A DNA stretch of 64,000 bases from Bremerella sp. P1 (GCF_028748185.1 NZ_CP118164.1:3038001-3102000); one strand, 5' to 3'. Counted from the stretch's first letter, positions 53,942 to 63,940 are shown. Numbers and translations: made by a program. Notes: generated from the sequence alone by a model not told the origin.

Positions 53942-55171
53942 ATGAGTACGACCGATGCTTCCGCCGGTACCGAGCCGTTGAGCTCGACGGAGACAGTAGA
54001 ACTGTTCCAGAAGTATGTAGTGCCCAACTACGTGCGCTACCCGGTAAACCTGGTCCGCGGCGAAGGTTCGAAAATCTGGGATGCCGAAGGGAAAGAGTAT
54101 CTCGACCTGTTCCCCGGCTGGGGCTGTAACCTTTTGGGGCATTGTCCCGACATGGTTGTTTCCGCGGTGCAGGACCAGGTTGCCAAGCTGATTCATGTTC
54201 CCAACACGTGGCACATGGACGTCCAGGGTGAATGGGCCAAGATGCTGTCCGATCGGAGCTTTGGCGGCAAGGCGTTCTTCTGCAACAGCGGAGCCGAAGC
54301 CAACGAAGCGGCGATCAAGCTGGCTCGCCTGCACACGCCCGACGAAAAGTACAAGATCATCACCTTCTTGGGCGGTTTTCATGGTCGTACCTATGGCGCC
54401 GTGACGGCAACTGCGCAGCCGAAGTACCATCAGCACATCGGTCCGATGATGGCTGGTTTCAGCTACGCTCCGCACGGAGATCTGGACGCGGTGCGCGACC
54501 TGGTCGACGAACACACGTGTGCGATCATGATCGAGCCGATTCAGGGCGAAGGTGGCGTGAAGCTGCCGCCTGAGGGTTTCCTGGAAGGTCTGCGAAAGAT
54601 CGCTGACGAGAACAACTTGCTGTTGATCTTCGACGAAGTTCAAACCGGCTGCGGTCGAACTGGCGAGTGGTTCGGCTACCAGCACTTCGGCGTTCAGCCT
54701 GACATCATGACCCTGGCCAAGAGCTTGTGCGGTGGTGTTGCTGGCGGGGCACTGATGACGACGTCCGAAATCGCCAACAGCTTGAAGCCTGGCATGCATG
54801 CGGCCACGTTTGGTGGTAACCCACTGGCTGCCCGAGCCGGGATCGCGGCGATTCAACAGATCGAGCGCGATGGTCTCTTGGAAAAGGCCAAGCAGGCCAG
54901 CGAGATCTTCCGCGAGCGACTGACGGCGCTGAAGGAAGAATGCGACTTGATTCAGGAAGTTCGGATTGTCGGTATGATGATCGGCCTGGAACTTTCGGTC
55001 GATGGGGCCCCGGCCGTGAAGGCCTGCCTCGAGAAGCAGCTGCTGATTAACTGCACGCAAGGACGGGTTATCCGTCTGTTGCCGGCGATGAATATTACCG
55101 AGCAAGAGATTCATCGCGGGTGCGATATTCTTTCTGAAGTGTTGAAAAACTTGCCAACTTCGGCTGAGTAA
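53942..55171 (+). CDS. argD: Acetylornithine aminotransferase
   Basis: A 409-residue class-III PLP aminotransferase that converts N-acetylglutamate semialdehyde to N-acetylornithine. Motifs: [47 protein letters not shown] and the PLP lysine in [20 protein letters not shown] is also conserved. It lies between argB and argF. The family overlaps in sequence with ornithine/4-aminobutyrate aminotransferases, but the neighbours make ArgD by far the best call. Confidence 0.95.
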   Translation: MSTTDASAGTEPLSSTETVELFQKYVVPNYVRYPVNLVRGEGSKIWDAEGKEYLDLFPGWGCNLLGHCPDMVVSAVQDQVAKLIHVPNTWHMDVQGEWAKMLSDRSFGGKAFFCNSGAEANEAAIKLARLHTPDEKYKIITFLGGFHGRTYGAVTATAQPKYHQHIGPMMAGFSYAPHGDLDAVRDLVDEHTCAIMIEPIQGEGGVKLPPEGFLEGLRKIADENNLLLIFDEVQTGCGRTGEWFGYQHFGVQPDIMTLAKSLCGGVAGGALMTTSEIANSLKPGMHAATFGGNPLAARAGIAAIQQIERDGLLEKAKQASEIFRERLTALKEECDLIQEVRIVGMMIGLELSVDGAPAVKACLEKQLLINCTQGRVIRLLPAMNITEQEIHRGCDILSEVLKNLPTSAE

Positions 55172-55229
55172 CCTCTTTTCTAATTGGGTACTGTAGAGAC
55201 CCTGTTTTTTCCATCGTGAGATCGTTTCC

Positions 55230-56165
55230 ATGCGACATTTCTTGAGCCTCTTTGACGTTTCCGACGACGAACTAAAGCGAATCTTTGAACTGGGTCACCA
55301 GCTGAAATCCCGCTTGAAGTCAGGCGTCCGCGAACCCATTCTGCAGGGCAAAGTGGCAGGGCTGTTGTTCGAGAAACCTTCGCTGCGAACACGCGTCAGC
55401 TTTGAGGCCGGCATGGCTCAGTTGGGCGGTAGCAGTTTGTTCCTCGGCGAAGATGTTGGCTGGGGCAAGCGAGAAGCTCCGCAGGATTTCAGCCGCGTGA
55501 TTGGCCAGTATCTGGACGTGATTGTCTGTCGAGCCAAGGCGCACGACAAGGTCGAAACGCTGGCCAAGTACGCCGATACGGTCATCATCAATGGCCTGAC
55601 CGACCTGTGCCATCCGTGCCAGGCCCTGGCCGATCTGATGACCATTCACGAAGAGTTCGGCACGCTCGAAGGCCAGAAGCTGACCTTCGTTGGCGACGGC
55701 AACAACGTTTCCCGCAGCCTGGCTTTGGCCTGTGCCAAGATGAACATGCAGTTCACGCTGGCACACCCCAAGGGCTACGAGATCGAGCAAGAGTTCATCG
55801 ATCGCATCCTGAAGGATTCGCCGGCCGCGAAGATCGAACAGACGACCGATCCCATCGCTGCCGTCGAAGGTGCCTGTGCCGTTTACACCGACGTGTGGGC
55901 CAGCATGGGGCAAGAAGCCGAGCAGGCCAAACGTGAGAAGGCCTTCGCTGACTTCCAGGTCAATCAGAAGTTGATGGACGCTGCCGGCAAGGACGCAATC
56001 TTTCTGCACTGTTTGCCAGCCAAGCGTGGCCAGGAAGTGACCGACGAAGTGATGGACTGCCCAACCAGCCGAATCGTCGAACAGGCTGGCAACCGCATGC
56101 ACGCCCAAAAGGGCCTGCTGGTCTGGCTGCTGACCGAAGCGGTCGACAAGGTTCACCTCGACTAG
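55230..56165 (+). CDS. argF: Ornithine carbamoyltransferase
   Basis: A 311-residue transcarbamoylase making citrulline from ornithine and carbamoyl phosphate. Carbamoyl-phosphate motif [11 protein letters not shown], the [15 protein letters not shown] block, VWASMGQE and the HCLPAKRG ornithine-binding motif are intact. It is 58 bases after argD and probably in the same operon. Its carbamoyl phosphate would come from the carB product made 28 kb away. Confidence 0.96.
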   Translation: MRHFLSLFDVSDDELKRIFELGHQLKSRLKSGVREPILQGKVAGLLFEKPSLRTRVSFEAGMAQLGGSSLFLGEDVGWGKREAPQDFSRVIGQYLDVIVCRAKAHDKVETLAKYADTVIINGLTDLCHPCQALADLMTIHEEFGTLEGQKLTFVGDGNNVSRSLALACAKMNMQFTLAHPKGYEIEQEFIDRILKDSPAAKIEQTTDPIAAVEGACAVYTDVWASMGQEAEQAKREKAFADFQVNQKLMDAAGKDAIFLHCLPAKRGQEVTDEVMDCPTSRIVEQAGNRMHAQKGLLVWLLTEAVDKVHLD

Positions 56166-56184
56166 TTCTTACGAGAAGAGATTC

Positions 56185-56355
56185 GCCACAGAGGACACAG
56201 AGAGCACCGAGAACGAAGAGAAGACTAACCACGGATTTCGCGGATAGACACGGATGAAATCCCGAATCGTCGAAGACGATTCTTAGATATTTGTGTTCAT
56301 CGGTGTAATCCGTGGTTAAGACTCTTGCCTCGGTGCTCTCTGTGTCCTTTGTGGC
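56185..56355. repeat. Nested imperfect inverted repeat (about 170 bp) before rph
   Basis: Outer arms: 56185-56211 and 56329-56355, 27 bases each, complementary at 26 of 27 positions. Inner arms start with TAACCACGGAT (56226-56236) and end with ATCCGTGGTTA (near 56308-56318). The middle holds a further short palindrome. The words CCACGGATT and CACAGAGGACACAGAG recur in many bacterial genomes as interspersed repeats. The element carries no gene and fills most of the argF-rph gap. Confidence 0.85.
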
Positions 56356-56392
56356 TTACACGCATTCACGAATTGCACCCAAGGATAACACT

Positions 56393-57109
56393 ATGCCCCG
56401 TCACGATGGCCGTTCCGCTTCGCAGCTTCGTCCTTTGAAGGTGAAGCGAAAGTACACCAAGAACGCTCCTGGCAGCGTGCTGATTCAAGCAGGCACCACC
56501 ACCGTTCTGTGCACGGCCAGCGTTGAATCGTCGGTCCCGCCGTGGCTGAAAGGGAGCGAGAAGGGGTGGGTGACCGCCGAGTACAACATGCTGCCCGGCA
56601 GCACGCCCACGCGTAAGCCGCGTAAGGTGGATGGTCGCACGACCGAGATCCAGCGGTTGATCGGTCGCAGCCTGCGAGCGGTGGTCGATCTGGAAGCTTT
56701 GGGCGAACAGATGATCACGGTCGACTGCGACGTGCTGGACGCCGACGGCGGGACGCGCACGGCTAGCATTACCGGGGCGTTCATTGCCTTGGTCGACGCC
56801 GTCAGCACGATCGAGCTGCCTGACCCGAAGCGTTCGGTCTTCAAAGACAGCCTGGCCGCGATCAGTGTCGGCGTCGTCAATGGTTCGCCTGTCTTGGACC
56901 TGGATTACGTCGAAGACTTCGCCGCGACGGTCGACATGAATGTCGTCATGACCGGCAGTGGGAAGTTCATTGAGATCCAAGGAACCGGCGAAGAAGCAAC
57001 CTTTAGCGAAGACGAGCTGGCGAAGCTTTTGAAACTGGCCAAAGGCGGCATCAAGGATTTGACCGAGATGCAGCAAAAAGCCCTCGGTCGAAAATGGCCG
57101 ATCGCCTAG
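56393..57109 (+). CDS. rph: Ribonuclease PH
   Basis: A 238-residue RNase PH, the phosphorolytic 3'-5' exonuclease that trims tRNA 3' ends. Conserved blocks: [77 protein letters not shown] and [22 protein letters not shown] 56393 is the family start; an in-frame extension into the upstream repeat is rejected. It is downstream of argF on the same strand but separated by a repeat, so its transcription may be independent. Confidence 0.96.
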   Translation: MPRHDGRSASQLRPLKVKRKYTKNAPGSVLIQAGTTTVLCTASVESSVPPWLKGSEKGWVTAEYNMLPGSTPTRKPRKVDGRTTEIQRLIGRSLRAVVDLEALGEQMITVDCDVLDADGGTRTASITGAFIALVDAVSTIELPDPKRSVFKDSLAAISVGVVNGSPVLDLDYVEDFAATVDMNVVMTGSGKFIEIQGTGEEATFSEDELAKLLKLAKGGIKDLTEMQQKALGRKWPIA

Positions 57110-57124
57110 AAGTTTCTCCACGAT

Positions 57125-59038
57125 CTAACGTCGCGGGGGTTTGCGAAGCGTCGGAGTGCCGCTGTGCCCGGTATGGCAACCGGTGCAGAAGTGCGTGAAC
57201 CCTGGTCGAGCTCCACTGTAGTGATCTCCGGCGAATGCGTAGAAGGTTGCCTTCTCTCCCTTGGCATTCGTGGCGTTGCTCTGCCAGCTCACCACGTGCC
57301 CCTCGGAGTCGAAGCCAGCTAAGACGGTCGGTGCTCCCGGGGGAATACGAAAGCTGAAGTCATCGGCCTTCACGGGGGTCTCTATCAGCAGTTCGAAATC
57401 GCCCGGCACACGTGGTTGCTCGGGTGAATCGAAACGATCGCGATTGGATCCGTAAACGCGGATGGTCTCGATCAGATCTTTGGGAACTGGATTAAAAATA
57501 GGCCCGTCGTTGTTGGCGGCATTTTGCCCTGGGTCATCCTGGTTGCCGGCAAAGCTCACGGCTGAATTGTGGACCTCGGCTGTGGGACCCGTGAACTCTT
57601 CTCCATTGGCAAAGCGAATCGTTCGCGTACCGTCGCCTACTTCCAATGCATAGAAGTTGTACTTAATGTCTCGGGACGTCACCGCGACCGGTTCGCTGTC
57701 GACCAGCTGGGGATCATCGAACACTTTGCGAAGCGAGATGCTCTCCGCCGTGGGTTCTGAGCCCCAATCGGCGCTGGCCAGGTATATTCCATACGCTGAC
57801 TCGTCCCAGGTGCCATCGTCGTTTCCGCTCGCGGCCGCCAAGGTGATTTGGTTGTCCGGGTAGGCGGCAGGCGTCGCGAGTTGCAGACGGTTTCCTTCGG
57901 CATCCTGTGAAGGGCCATAGGTCAGCAGCGAGTCGCTTGTGGTGGGTAGAACCGATTCTTTGGCCAGCGAACTGGGTGAATTGTTCACGCTGCCTGCTTT
58001 CGCTTGAACCACGGTCATCGTGCCTGCCGCTTGATCGTCGGTGGCCGGCGCCGTCATGAAGACGTAGTTGCCGTTGTCCAGTCCGCGAGGACGCCAAACT
58101 GGCTCTTTCGTCTTCAGCACGCCACCAAAGAAATCTCCGTTGGGTTCGACGTGGGCTCCCAGCCACGCATCGGTAGGCAGTGTGGCGGTTTCCGCGCCAT
58201 CGGTATAAGGCTCGATCGTCGTGAGATCACGCGAGATGACTTCGCGATTCCGGCTCCAAAGGCTAAAGACAACGTAACCATTCGGGGCAATCCACGGCCA
58301 GCGATCGTTATTCCGATTGGCAGTCAGTGGCTTCTTGTCGCTGCCATCTTCTTTCATGATCCACAGCGTTGTGCTTCGGCGGGCATGGTCGCGACCCAGA
58401 TCCGGCGTGCGGCTCGAGACAAAGACGATGTGCCCGCCAGGCGCATAAGTTGGATCGACATCGTCGTAGTCGACCTGTTTTCGCTCGGAGTCCGAGAGAG
58501 TTTTTTCACCGCTTTCGTCATAGCGCATCGGCGGAACGGTCGTGCAGCCAGGATCCCTCGGACCGCCGGTCAGCTGACGCAGGCCTGTTCCATCGATTTG
58601 AATTTCGTACAAGCGAAAGTGGCCGGCATCGGGTGATGCTTTGCGTCCGGCGAAGAGGATCTTCTTGCCATCAGGCGAGACGCTGGGGCTCATGACGTCA
58701 ATCAATGTCGAGCCATCAGGCAACTTCTTTTCCCAGGTCAGTTCGCTGACCTGACCACTGGGAAGCAGCATCCGTAGACGCCCCTGGCGGGCCTGCCACA
58801 GCGGTTGGCCCGGGTACACGAAGGTCTCGCCGGGATCAGCGGCAGCACGCAGGCTCGCGGCGCTCGTACGTGACGTGAAGACGATAGGATAGGCCGCTTG
58901 CCCGTGTACGTACTGGGCCAGCTCAGGGCTGCTCGACGGTAAGTGGGCAGTGCTGAAATACCAAATGCCAACAGCGGCCAGAACGAGTACTAAGACAGCA
59001 GACGCAGTTAGAAAAGCTTTGCCTGACCTATTTGTCAT
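57125..59038 (-). CDS. Membrane-anchored beta-propeller protein with a C-terminal heme c motif
   Basis: A 637-residue protein. A hydrophobic N-terminal segment (about 9-28) anchors or exports it. TolB/WD40-like propeller repeats follow (MSPSVSPDGKKILFAGRK; DPTYAPGGHIVFVSSRT; PWIAPNGYVVFSL). The C-terminus has one heme c site, CTGCH, followed by TGHSG. Planctomycete proteins of this type are sometimes labelled hydrazine-synthase-alpha-like, after the middle domain of that complex; I saw no evidence for hydrazine chemistry. An electron-transfer or binding role outside the membrane is likely. It overlaps the upstream lipoprotein gene by 11 bases. Confidence 0.75.
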   Translation of the reverse strand: MTNRSGKAFLTASAVLVLVLAAVGIWYFSTAHLPSSSPELAQYVHGQAAYPIVFTSRTSAASLRAAADPGETFVYPGQPLWQARQGRLRMLLPSGQVSELTWEKKLPDGSTLIDVMSPSVSPDGKKILFAGRKASPDAGHFRLYEIQIDGTGLRQLTGGPRDPGCTTVPPMRYDESGEKTLSDSERKQVDYDDVDPTYAPGGHIVFVSSRTPDLGRDHARRSTTLWIMKEDGSDKKPLTANRNNDRWPWIAPNGYVVFSLWSRNREVISRDLTTIEPYTDGAETATLPTDAWLGAHVEPNGDFFGGVLKTKEPVWRPRGLDNGNYVFMTAPATDDQAAGTMTVVQAKAGSVNNSPSSLAKESVLPTTSDSLLTYGPSQDAEGNRLQLATPAAYPDNQITLAAASGNDDGTWDESAYGIYLASADWGSEPTAESISLRKVFDDPQLVDSEPVAVTSRDIKYNFYALEVGDGTRTIRFANGEEFTGPTAEVHNSAVSFAGNQDDPGQNAANNDGPIFNPVPKDLIETIRVYGSNRDRFDSPEQPRVPGDFELLIETPVKADDFSFRIPPGAPTVLAGFDSEGHVVSWQSNATNAKGEKATFYAFAGDHYSGARPGFTHFCTGCHTGHSGTPTLRKPPRR

Positions 59039-59417
59039 ACTGGCTCAAATCGATGTCGAGAGTATCGCCAGCTTTGACGGACTGCTTAATAGGCGTCTTG
59101 TTCTGGCTGAACTTGCCCTTGAGCTTGTCGACATCGGGGTAAGGATCCAACTGCTGAACAGCAATTCGATAATCGCCGGCCGGCACTTCTGCTTCAAAAT
59201 GACCAGTCGAGTCGACGCTGGCCATAAACGTCTGGCCGGTCATCTTGCCATTCTCTTCCTGGATGAAGTGAATCTGGATGTCTCCCTGGCCGCTAACCTG
59301 AAGGGCTTCGCCACCCTTGCTAACTGAGCCTTTGACGATCGAAGGGGCTTCCGAGCAGCCGACGCAAGCCAGCAACGCGAAGGCAAACAAGCCGATAGAA
59401 ATCCGAGCGGTTGTCAC
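59028..59417 (-). CDS. Lipoprotein with a carboxypeptidase-regulatory-like fold
   Basis: A 129-residue protein starting at GTG 59417. A signal sequence ends in the lipobox LLACVGC, followed by SEAPSIVKGSVSKGGEALQ and a beta-rich domain (MASVDSTGHFEAEVPAGDYRIAVQQLDP). This resembles the lipoprotein at 52119. It lies downstream of a DUF1559 gene and upstream of the heme propeller gene, overlapping the latter by 11 bases. Longer in-frame starts up to 59546 would put non-signal sequence before the lipobox and are rejected. Confidence 0.78.
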   Translation of the reverse strand: MTTARISIGLFAFALLACVGCSEAPSIVKGSVSKGGEALQVSGQGDIQIHFIQEENGKMTGQTFMASVDSTGHFEAEVPAGDYRIAVQQLDPYPDVDKLKGKFSQNKTPIKQSVKAGDTLDIDLSQYDK

Positions 59418-59470
59418 TTCGGCAAACCTTTCAAAGAGCAAAGATAAGACCTGATGAACTGCAAATAAGA

Positions 59471-59496
59471 ATCGGCGAGGAATGCTCCTCGCCGAT
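59471..59496 (-). terminator. Hairpin between DUF1559 and lipoprotein genes
   Basis: A perfect 11-bp stem ATCGGCGAGGA (59471-59481) with TCCTCGCCGAT (59486-59496), 4-base loop. On the minus strand a weak T-rich stretch follows (TCTTATTTG). It may be a partial terminator that lowers expression of the downstream genes, or an mRNA-stability element. Confidence 0.6.
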
Positions 59497-59520
59497 CGAG
59501 TTGAATAAGACGAGCCAGAA

Positions 59521-60537
59521 CTATGGCTTTTGGTATGGAACGCCATCGTTGACGGCGTGGATCATCGCCCAGGTTGGCTGATCGATCGTTTCCGAGATGC
59601 TGCTAACGCTGCCGTCGACATACACGATGTTGACGATGCCCGGATGCAGCGAGCGAGCAACGGCTTGCGTATTGGTGCAGCCTTCCCAGCATCCGCCTCG
59701 GCCGTCGGCAAAGTCTTGGCAGTCCAGGACGTCGTCGGAGTTGCTATTACGATCGTTCGGACCGTGGCAGTCACCACGCGAGAAATTGTTCACGATGCTG
59801 GAACCGGAAACACCCAAAGCCCAAACACCACGCTGATCCGTATCGACTTCACCGATACGAATTTCGTCGACCAAGGCCGTGTTGGATGTACCGTCGGTAA
59901 CGGCCGACATGTTCTTGCCTTTGTTGACGGTGAACACACCGTCCGAGCTGATGCTCTGGCTGTAGCCGTTCGGCGTGGTCGACTCACCGTCATTCCACCA
60001 CGATTGAAAACCACCATTGGCGGCGTAGTTGCCGCGACCCCAGTTGCCACCAAGGCTGCCGCTGTTATAAGGCGTCTTGGATGCAGCATCGCTAGGACAC
60101 AGGTAGCCAGGAATCTCTTGAGCACGAGCGAACTCACCGTTGGGGAGCGTCACATCGCGATTCCACTTATCGACGGTGTTCGCGTTGTTTTCATTAACAT
60201 TGAAAGCGTCGTAAAGGGCCGATTGTTCGACAAACGGCAAGAGCTTAACTGCCCAGTTCGGACCGACCTGGTCCGACTCGTTGTTCCCAGCATAGCCGTT
60301 GTTGTGGTTGTAGAGTGCGGCTGGGAACTTAAGGAACGTGTCGTGATGGTTGTGAGCTGCCAGCCCAATTTGTTTGAGATTATTGATGCACTGAGAGCGT
60401 CGTGCGGCTTCACGTGCTTGTTGAACCGCCGGCAACAAAAGAGCAATCAAGACACCAATAATCGCGATGACAACGAGCAGTTCGACAAGCGTAAAGGCTT
60501 TCTGTCGTCCTAAGCTTTTTGCAAGAGTCTGATGCAT
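59521..60537 (-). CDS. DUF1559 protein with prepilin-type N-terminus
   Basis: A 338-residue third paralogue, with [17 protein letters not shown] (the residue before Phe is Ala rather than Gly, unusual for a prepilin peptidase site), [20 protein letters not shown] and [13 protein letters not shown] near the end (H-x8-DG). AAGGA lies ~10 bases before ATG 60537, and longer in-frame starts are rejected. First gene of a minus-strand group followed by a hairpin, a lipoprotein and a heme propeller protein. Confidence 0.9.
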   Translation of the reverse strand: MHQTLAKSLGRQKAFTLVELLVVIAIIGVLIALLLPAVQQAREAARRSQCINNLKQIGLAAHNHHDTFLKFPAALYNHNNGYAGNNESDQVGPNWAVKLLPFVEQSALYDAFNVNENNANTVDKWNRDVTLPNGEFARAQEIPGYLCPSDAASKTPYNSGSLGGNWGRGNYAANGGFQSWWNDGESTTPNGYSQSISSDGVFTVNKGKNMSAVTDGTSNTALVDEIRIGEVDTDQRGVWALGVSGSSIVNNFSRGDCHGPNDRNSNSDDVLDCQDFADGRGGCWEGCTNTQAVARSLHPGIVNIVYVDGSVSSISETIDQPTWAMIHAVNDGVPYQKP

Positions 60538-60685
60538 GTACGGAGTTCCTTCGACAAGAGAGGGAAAATGTAAAATAGAAAATTTGAATAGATTGGGGCT
60601 TCTGAGGCAGGTTGTGGGGAAAGAGATGTAGGGGGTGTCAGCCACCACAAATGCCTAGATAGAGAGGATTAAGTCTCTTCTACTC

Positions 60686-60714
60686 GTTATCACTTAACCG
60701 ATGTATACGTGCAA
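60686..60714 (-). promoter_or_regulatory. Possible promoter of the DUF1559-lipoprotein-propeller group
   Basis: On the minus strand TTGCAC (60714-60709), 17-base spacer, GATAAC (60691-60686). Leader to ATG 60537 would be about 140 bases. Match is moderate. Confidence 0.35.
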
Positions 60715-60750
60715 GAATAAACACGGATGAAATGTTGAAATGCGCGAATA

Positions 60751-60861
60751 TCCTACGGGAGAGGCCGTAGGTATAGGGGGAGGGCTGGGAAAAAATCTCA
60801 ATGAAAATGCGCTTCTGCGTCGCGCAAGAGAGTGGCATCGTTCCAAGGAAACGATGCCACT
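60751..60861. other. Intergenic hairpins downstream of the PQQ dehydrogenase gene
   Basis: The 60538-60927 gap (390 bases) holds no gene. Two hairpins are seen: CCTACGG (60751-60757) with CCGTAGG (60764-60770), and AGTGGCATCGTT (60831-60842) with AACGATGCCACT (60850-60861). The second, 12 bp, is 67 bases after the stop of the minus-strand dehydrogenase gene and probably helps end its transcript, though no T run follows directly. Confidence 0.55.
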
Positions 60862-60927
60862 CTTGGTTGAGCCGAGTCAATCGACTGCGCTAGAAACGCA
60901 ATGACCCCGCGAATGGGTTGAGATCGT

Positions 60928-63648
60928 TTACTTCTTTGGGGAGAAGGTCACGCTATCAAGATTCATCAAGCCACCTTGCCGCTCCGGGTTGAGGAACACG
61001 ATGTAGACATCGTGGCGGCCTGCTTGCGGATCGATGGGGCTGGAGACGTCGTGAAACGCATCCCAGCTGCCGTTCACTTCGACCGGCGCCGAAGCAATGA
61101 CAGGGCCATCTAACGAGTCCAGGCGAGCTTCAATTCGACCACCCGATCCGGCCGAGGTCACCCGAAAGATCAGGCTTCCGACACGATCGAGTGGGATCTG
61201 ATTGAAGCGCGCGTAGTGGTTGTGGTTGATCGCTCCCAGGAACTTGCCGTCCGACGCGGTGTGCCCTCCGAGGGTCCGTGGACCGCCGATCTCGTCCGCC
61301 GCTTCCGCTTCAATCTTTCGCTGACGCAAGAAGACCTTTGCAGTACCGACCAGCGGCGGAATCTCTCCGGCGCCCAGATCACGATAACTGGCCTCAAGCT
61401 GAACGTAGCCGGCTTTCTCGACATCGGCATCGGTCAGCTCAATGTCCCCGACGAAACCATCGAAGACACGCACCGCGTTGTCTTTTTCCAGCGAGTAGAC
61501 CCACGTGACCATGTCACGAATTTCGTCAAGCGAATGCTGCGAGTGCGGGAGCATGGGTACCTTACCCCAAACGCCGGCCGAGCCTTCACGAACACGCTTC
61601 ACCGATGCTTCCAGAGCTTCGGCATTGCCGCGATACTTTTCCGCGATCTTTACCAGCGGTGGACCAACACGCAGACCGTCGACGGAATGGCAGTTGAAGC
61701 AGTCACTCTTCTTCATCAGGCGAAGTCCGATGGGGTCATTGTCCGAGGCGTCGCCGCCAGGACCGCGGGGAATGCTGCCGGTTCCCAGGGTCATGTTGAC
61801 CGCCGTACGTCGTGGTGCTTCCAGGTCGATTTCCGCAGCGCCGGTTTCGTCGGCTTCTTCAAAGTCCGAGGTGCCGTCTTCGATGTCGTTGACTTTCAAC
61901 TGATAGCGAATGGAGGCCAGCGAGTCGAAGAAGTCGCCATCCTGCGGCGAAACAAACGAGACCGTCGGTCGGGCGTTGCCCACGATCACCGGTACCGAGG
62001 CCACGGCTTCCGCTCCCTGCGGATCGGTGACTTTCAGCTCGACATTAAACACGCCAGCTTCGCTGAAGGTGATCTCCGGGTTTGCTTCGGTCGAAAGGAG
62101 CTGGGGTGCCTGCTTTTCTTCTCCGGCACGATAGGCGTGCCAGGCGTACTTCAGGTCGTCGCCATCTTTGTCCTGGGTACCGTCGCTGGAAAGCTTCACG
62201 ACCAGGGGTTCTTTGCCGGTATTGTTTTCGGCCGAAGCAATCGCACTGGGTGGTCGATTGCCACGCACATAATCGATGCGAACCAGCTTGGCGTCGTCGT
62301 TCACGCCCCACGTTTCACCGTATTCGAGCATGTACAGCGCCCCATCGGGACCAAACTGCATATCGACCGGACGGGTGAACTTGTGATTTGGCATGAACGG
62401 TTCCAGCAACTCGATCTCGGAATCGCCCGTCAGGTGAACGGCCAGGATCCAGTGACGCGACCACTCGTAAACGAACAAGCAGCGGCTGAAGTGTGGGGGA
62501 AACTTGGTCGTGCTTGGGTTTGCTGCGTCGAAGTCGTATGAGGGACCGGCACATGCCGTGCGTCCGCCTGAGCCGACTTCGGGGAACTTATCGAACGGGG
62601 CTCCCGGGTAGTAGATGAACGCTTCGGTCGCCGGGGGTAGCTCGCGGCTTCCGGTGTTGTTGGGAGATTCGTTAATCGGTTTGGCCGGGTCGAACTTGGC
62701 ACCGATTTTTTGGCTGGCGAAGTCGACGTCGTGGTAGGCCTGGTTATCGGCGATGAAGTAAGGCCAGCCGAAGTTGCCAGCCTTCTTGGCCTGGTTGATT
62801 TCGTCATAGCCACGCGGACCGCGTGGGCCATCGCCACCTGCATCGGGACCGACTTCGCCCCAGTACAGGTAACCGGTCTTTTGGTCGACGTTGATGCGCC
62901 ACGGGTTGCGACAACCCATCACGTAGATTTCGGGGTGTCCCTGCGAGCCATCCTTGGGGAACAGATTGCCATCGGGCACTTCGTAGGTGCCGTCGGCCAG
63001 GGGACGGATTCGCAGCACTTTGCCGTTGTAGCTGTTGGTGTTGGCCGAAGACTTCTGAGCGTCCCAGGGGAACTTGTCGGCACGTTCGTCGATGGGGGCG
63101 TAACCGTGCGAATCGCCATGCGGATGGGTGTTGTCGCCGGTTCCAATGAACAGGCAGCCATCGGGGCCGAATTCCAGCGAGCCGGCATGGTGGCAACATT
63201 GCAGACGCTGCTCTTCATATTTCAGCAGGACCTTCTCACTGGCCATGTCGAGTTTGCCATCGACCAGCGTGAAGCGGCTCACGTGTTGGCCGGAGAACTT
63301 TGGCGGCGAGTACTGCAAGTAAATCCAGTGGTTGTCTTGGAAGTTGGGATCGAGCGCCAGGCCGATCAAGCCGTTCTCCTGAGCGGTCGTGACGACGACT
63401 TCGCCGACCAGTTCGGTCTGCCGGGTGTTGGTGTCGTAGACCTTCAGCTGCCCTTGGATCTCGATATAGAAGACACGTCCGTCTGGGGCGACGGCCAATT
63501 CCATCGGTTGTTTCAGCTGCGTGACAAGCGTGTTGACTTCCAGTCGCGAGGGATCAAACGAAGGTTCTTCGGCAGCAAACGCAGAAAAAGGAGCGATCAC
63601 AGCGCCCACGCACAGAAGCAAACAAATCAACTTGGAAGAAGGCATCAC
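60928..63648 (-). CDS. Secreted PQQ-type sugar dehydrogenase/PKD/cytochrome c/CBM-like multidomain protein
   Basis: A 906-residue exported protein. Signal peptide at 1-26 (ending AFAAEEPS). A six-bladed soluble glucose/sorbosone-dehydrogenase-like propeller covers ~35-460 (MELAVAPDGRVFYIEIQG; LIGLALDPNF; CCHHAGSLEFGPDG; GCRNPWRIN; MQFGPDGALYMLEYGETWG). A PKD-like domain spans ~470-565 (SSDGTQDKDGDDLKYAWH; FNVELKVTDPQG). A monoheme cytochrome c with CFNCH near 650 and Met-containing KVPMLPHSQHS follows. The end (~745-905) looks like a CBM6-type sugar-binding domain. It probably oxidises a sugar and passes electrons to its own heme. Such fusions recur in planctomycetes. ATG 63645 is an alternative start. 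Confidence 0.88.
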   Translation of the reverse strand: MMPSSKLICLLLCVGAVIAPFSAFAAEEPSFDPSRLEVNTLVTQLKQPMELAVAPDGRVFYIEIQGQLKVYDTNTRQTELVGEVVVTTAQENGLIGLALDPNFQDNHWIYLQYSPPKFSGQHVSRFTLVDGKLDMASEKVLLKYEEQRLQCCHHAGSLEFGPDGCLFIGTGDNTHPHGDSHGYAPIDERADKFPWDAQKSSANTNSYNGKVLRIRPLADGTYEVPDGNLFPKDGSQGHPEIYVMGCRNPWRINVDQKTGYLYWGEVGPDAGGDGPRGPRGYDEINQAKKAGNFGWPYFIADNQAYHDVDFASQKIGAKFDPAKPINESPNNTGSRELPPATEAFIYYPGAPFDKFPEVGSGGRTACAGPSYDFDAANPSTTKFPPHFSRCLFVYEWSRHWILAVHLTGDSEIELLEPFMPNHKFTRPVDMQFGPDGALYMLEYGETWGVNDDAKLVRIDYVRGNRPPSAIASAENNTGKEPLVVKLSSDGTQDKDGDDLKYAWHAYRAGEEKQAPQLLSTEANPEITFSEAGVFNVELKVTDPQGAEAVASVPVIVGNARPTVSFVSPQDGDFFDSLASIRYQLKVNDIEDGTSDFEEADETGAAEIDLEAPRRTAVNMTLGTGSIPRGPGGDASDNDPIGLRLMKKSDCFNCHSVDGLRVGPPLVKIAEKYRGNAEALEASVKRVREGSAGVWGKVPMLPHSQHSLDEIRDMVTWVYSLEKDNAVRVFDGFVGDIELTDADVEKAGYVQLEASYRDLGAGEIPPLVGTAKVFLRQRKIEAEAADEIGGPRTLGGHTASDGKFLGAINHNHYARFNQIPLDRVGSLIFRVTSAGSGGRIEARLDSLDGPVIASAPVEVNGSWDAFHDVSSPIDPQAGRHDVYIVFLNPERQGGLMNLDSVTFSPKK

Positions 63649-63940
63649 AGCTTTCCTGGAAGAAGGCGATTACGGAGGGTGTGGTGGCAGGCTGGGTGGG
63701 AGGTGGGGGGACACTGCGAGCAAAGTTCGCTGACGAATCTTTTTTGACATCGGGCAGTGTTCGCTACACGATAGTTGGGAAGGCAATGGTCGTCTACCTC
63801 AGGCCGAAATTCGGCCGCGCCGCTGAAGCCCATTTTCCCAGGCGGGCAAAGATGAGACGATACGTTGCCTGCCGAGTTTTCCTCGTCCTTGCCATCTTCT
63901 ATCCCACAGTACTATGTCCCTGCCAGGTGAAAGGTTACGT

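Noticed and set aside
53819-55231. A 470-codon open frame antisense to argD
   Set aside because: Mirror of a conserved gene; composition typical of antisense shadows.
56312-56392. Upstream in-frame extension of rph
   Set aside because: It would translate part of the inverted repeat; the family N-terminus begins at ATG 56393.
57125-59038. Calling the propeller protein a true hydrazine synthase subunit
   Set aside because: Only one heme motif and no partner subunits or nitrogen-cycle genes are nearby; at most a middle-domain resemblance.
61216-62541. A 441-codon open frame antisense to the PQQ dehydrogenase gene
   Set aside because: No motif; the opposite strand holds clear dehydrogenase and cytochrome c domains.
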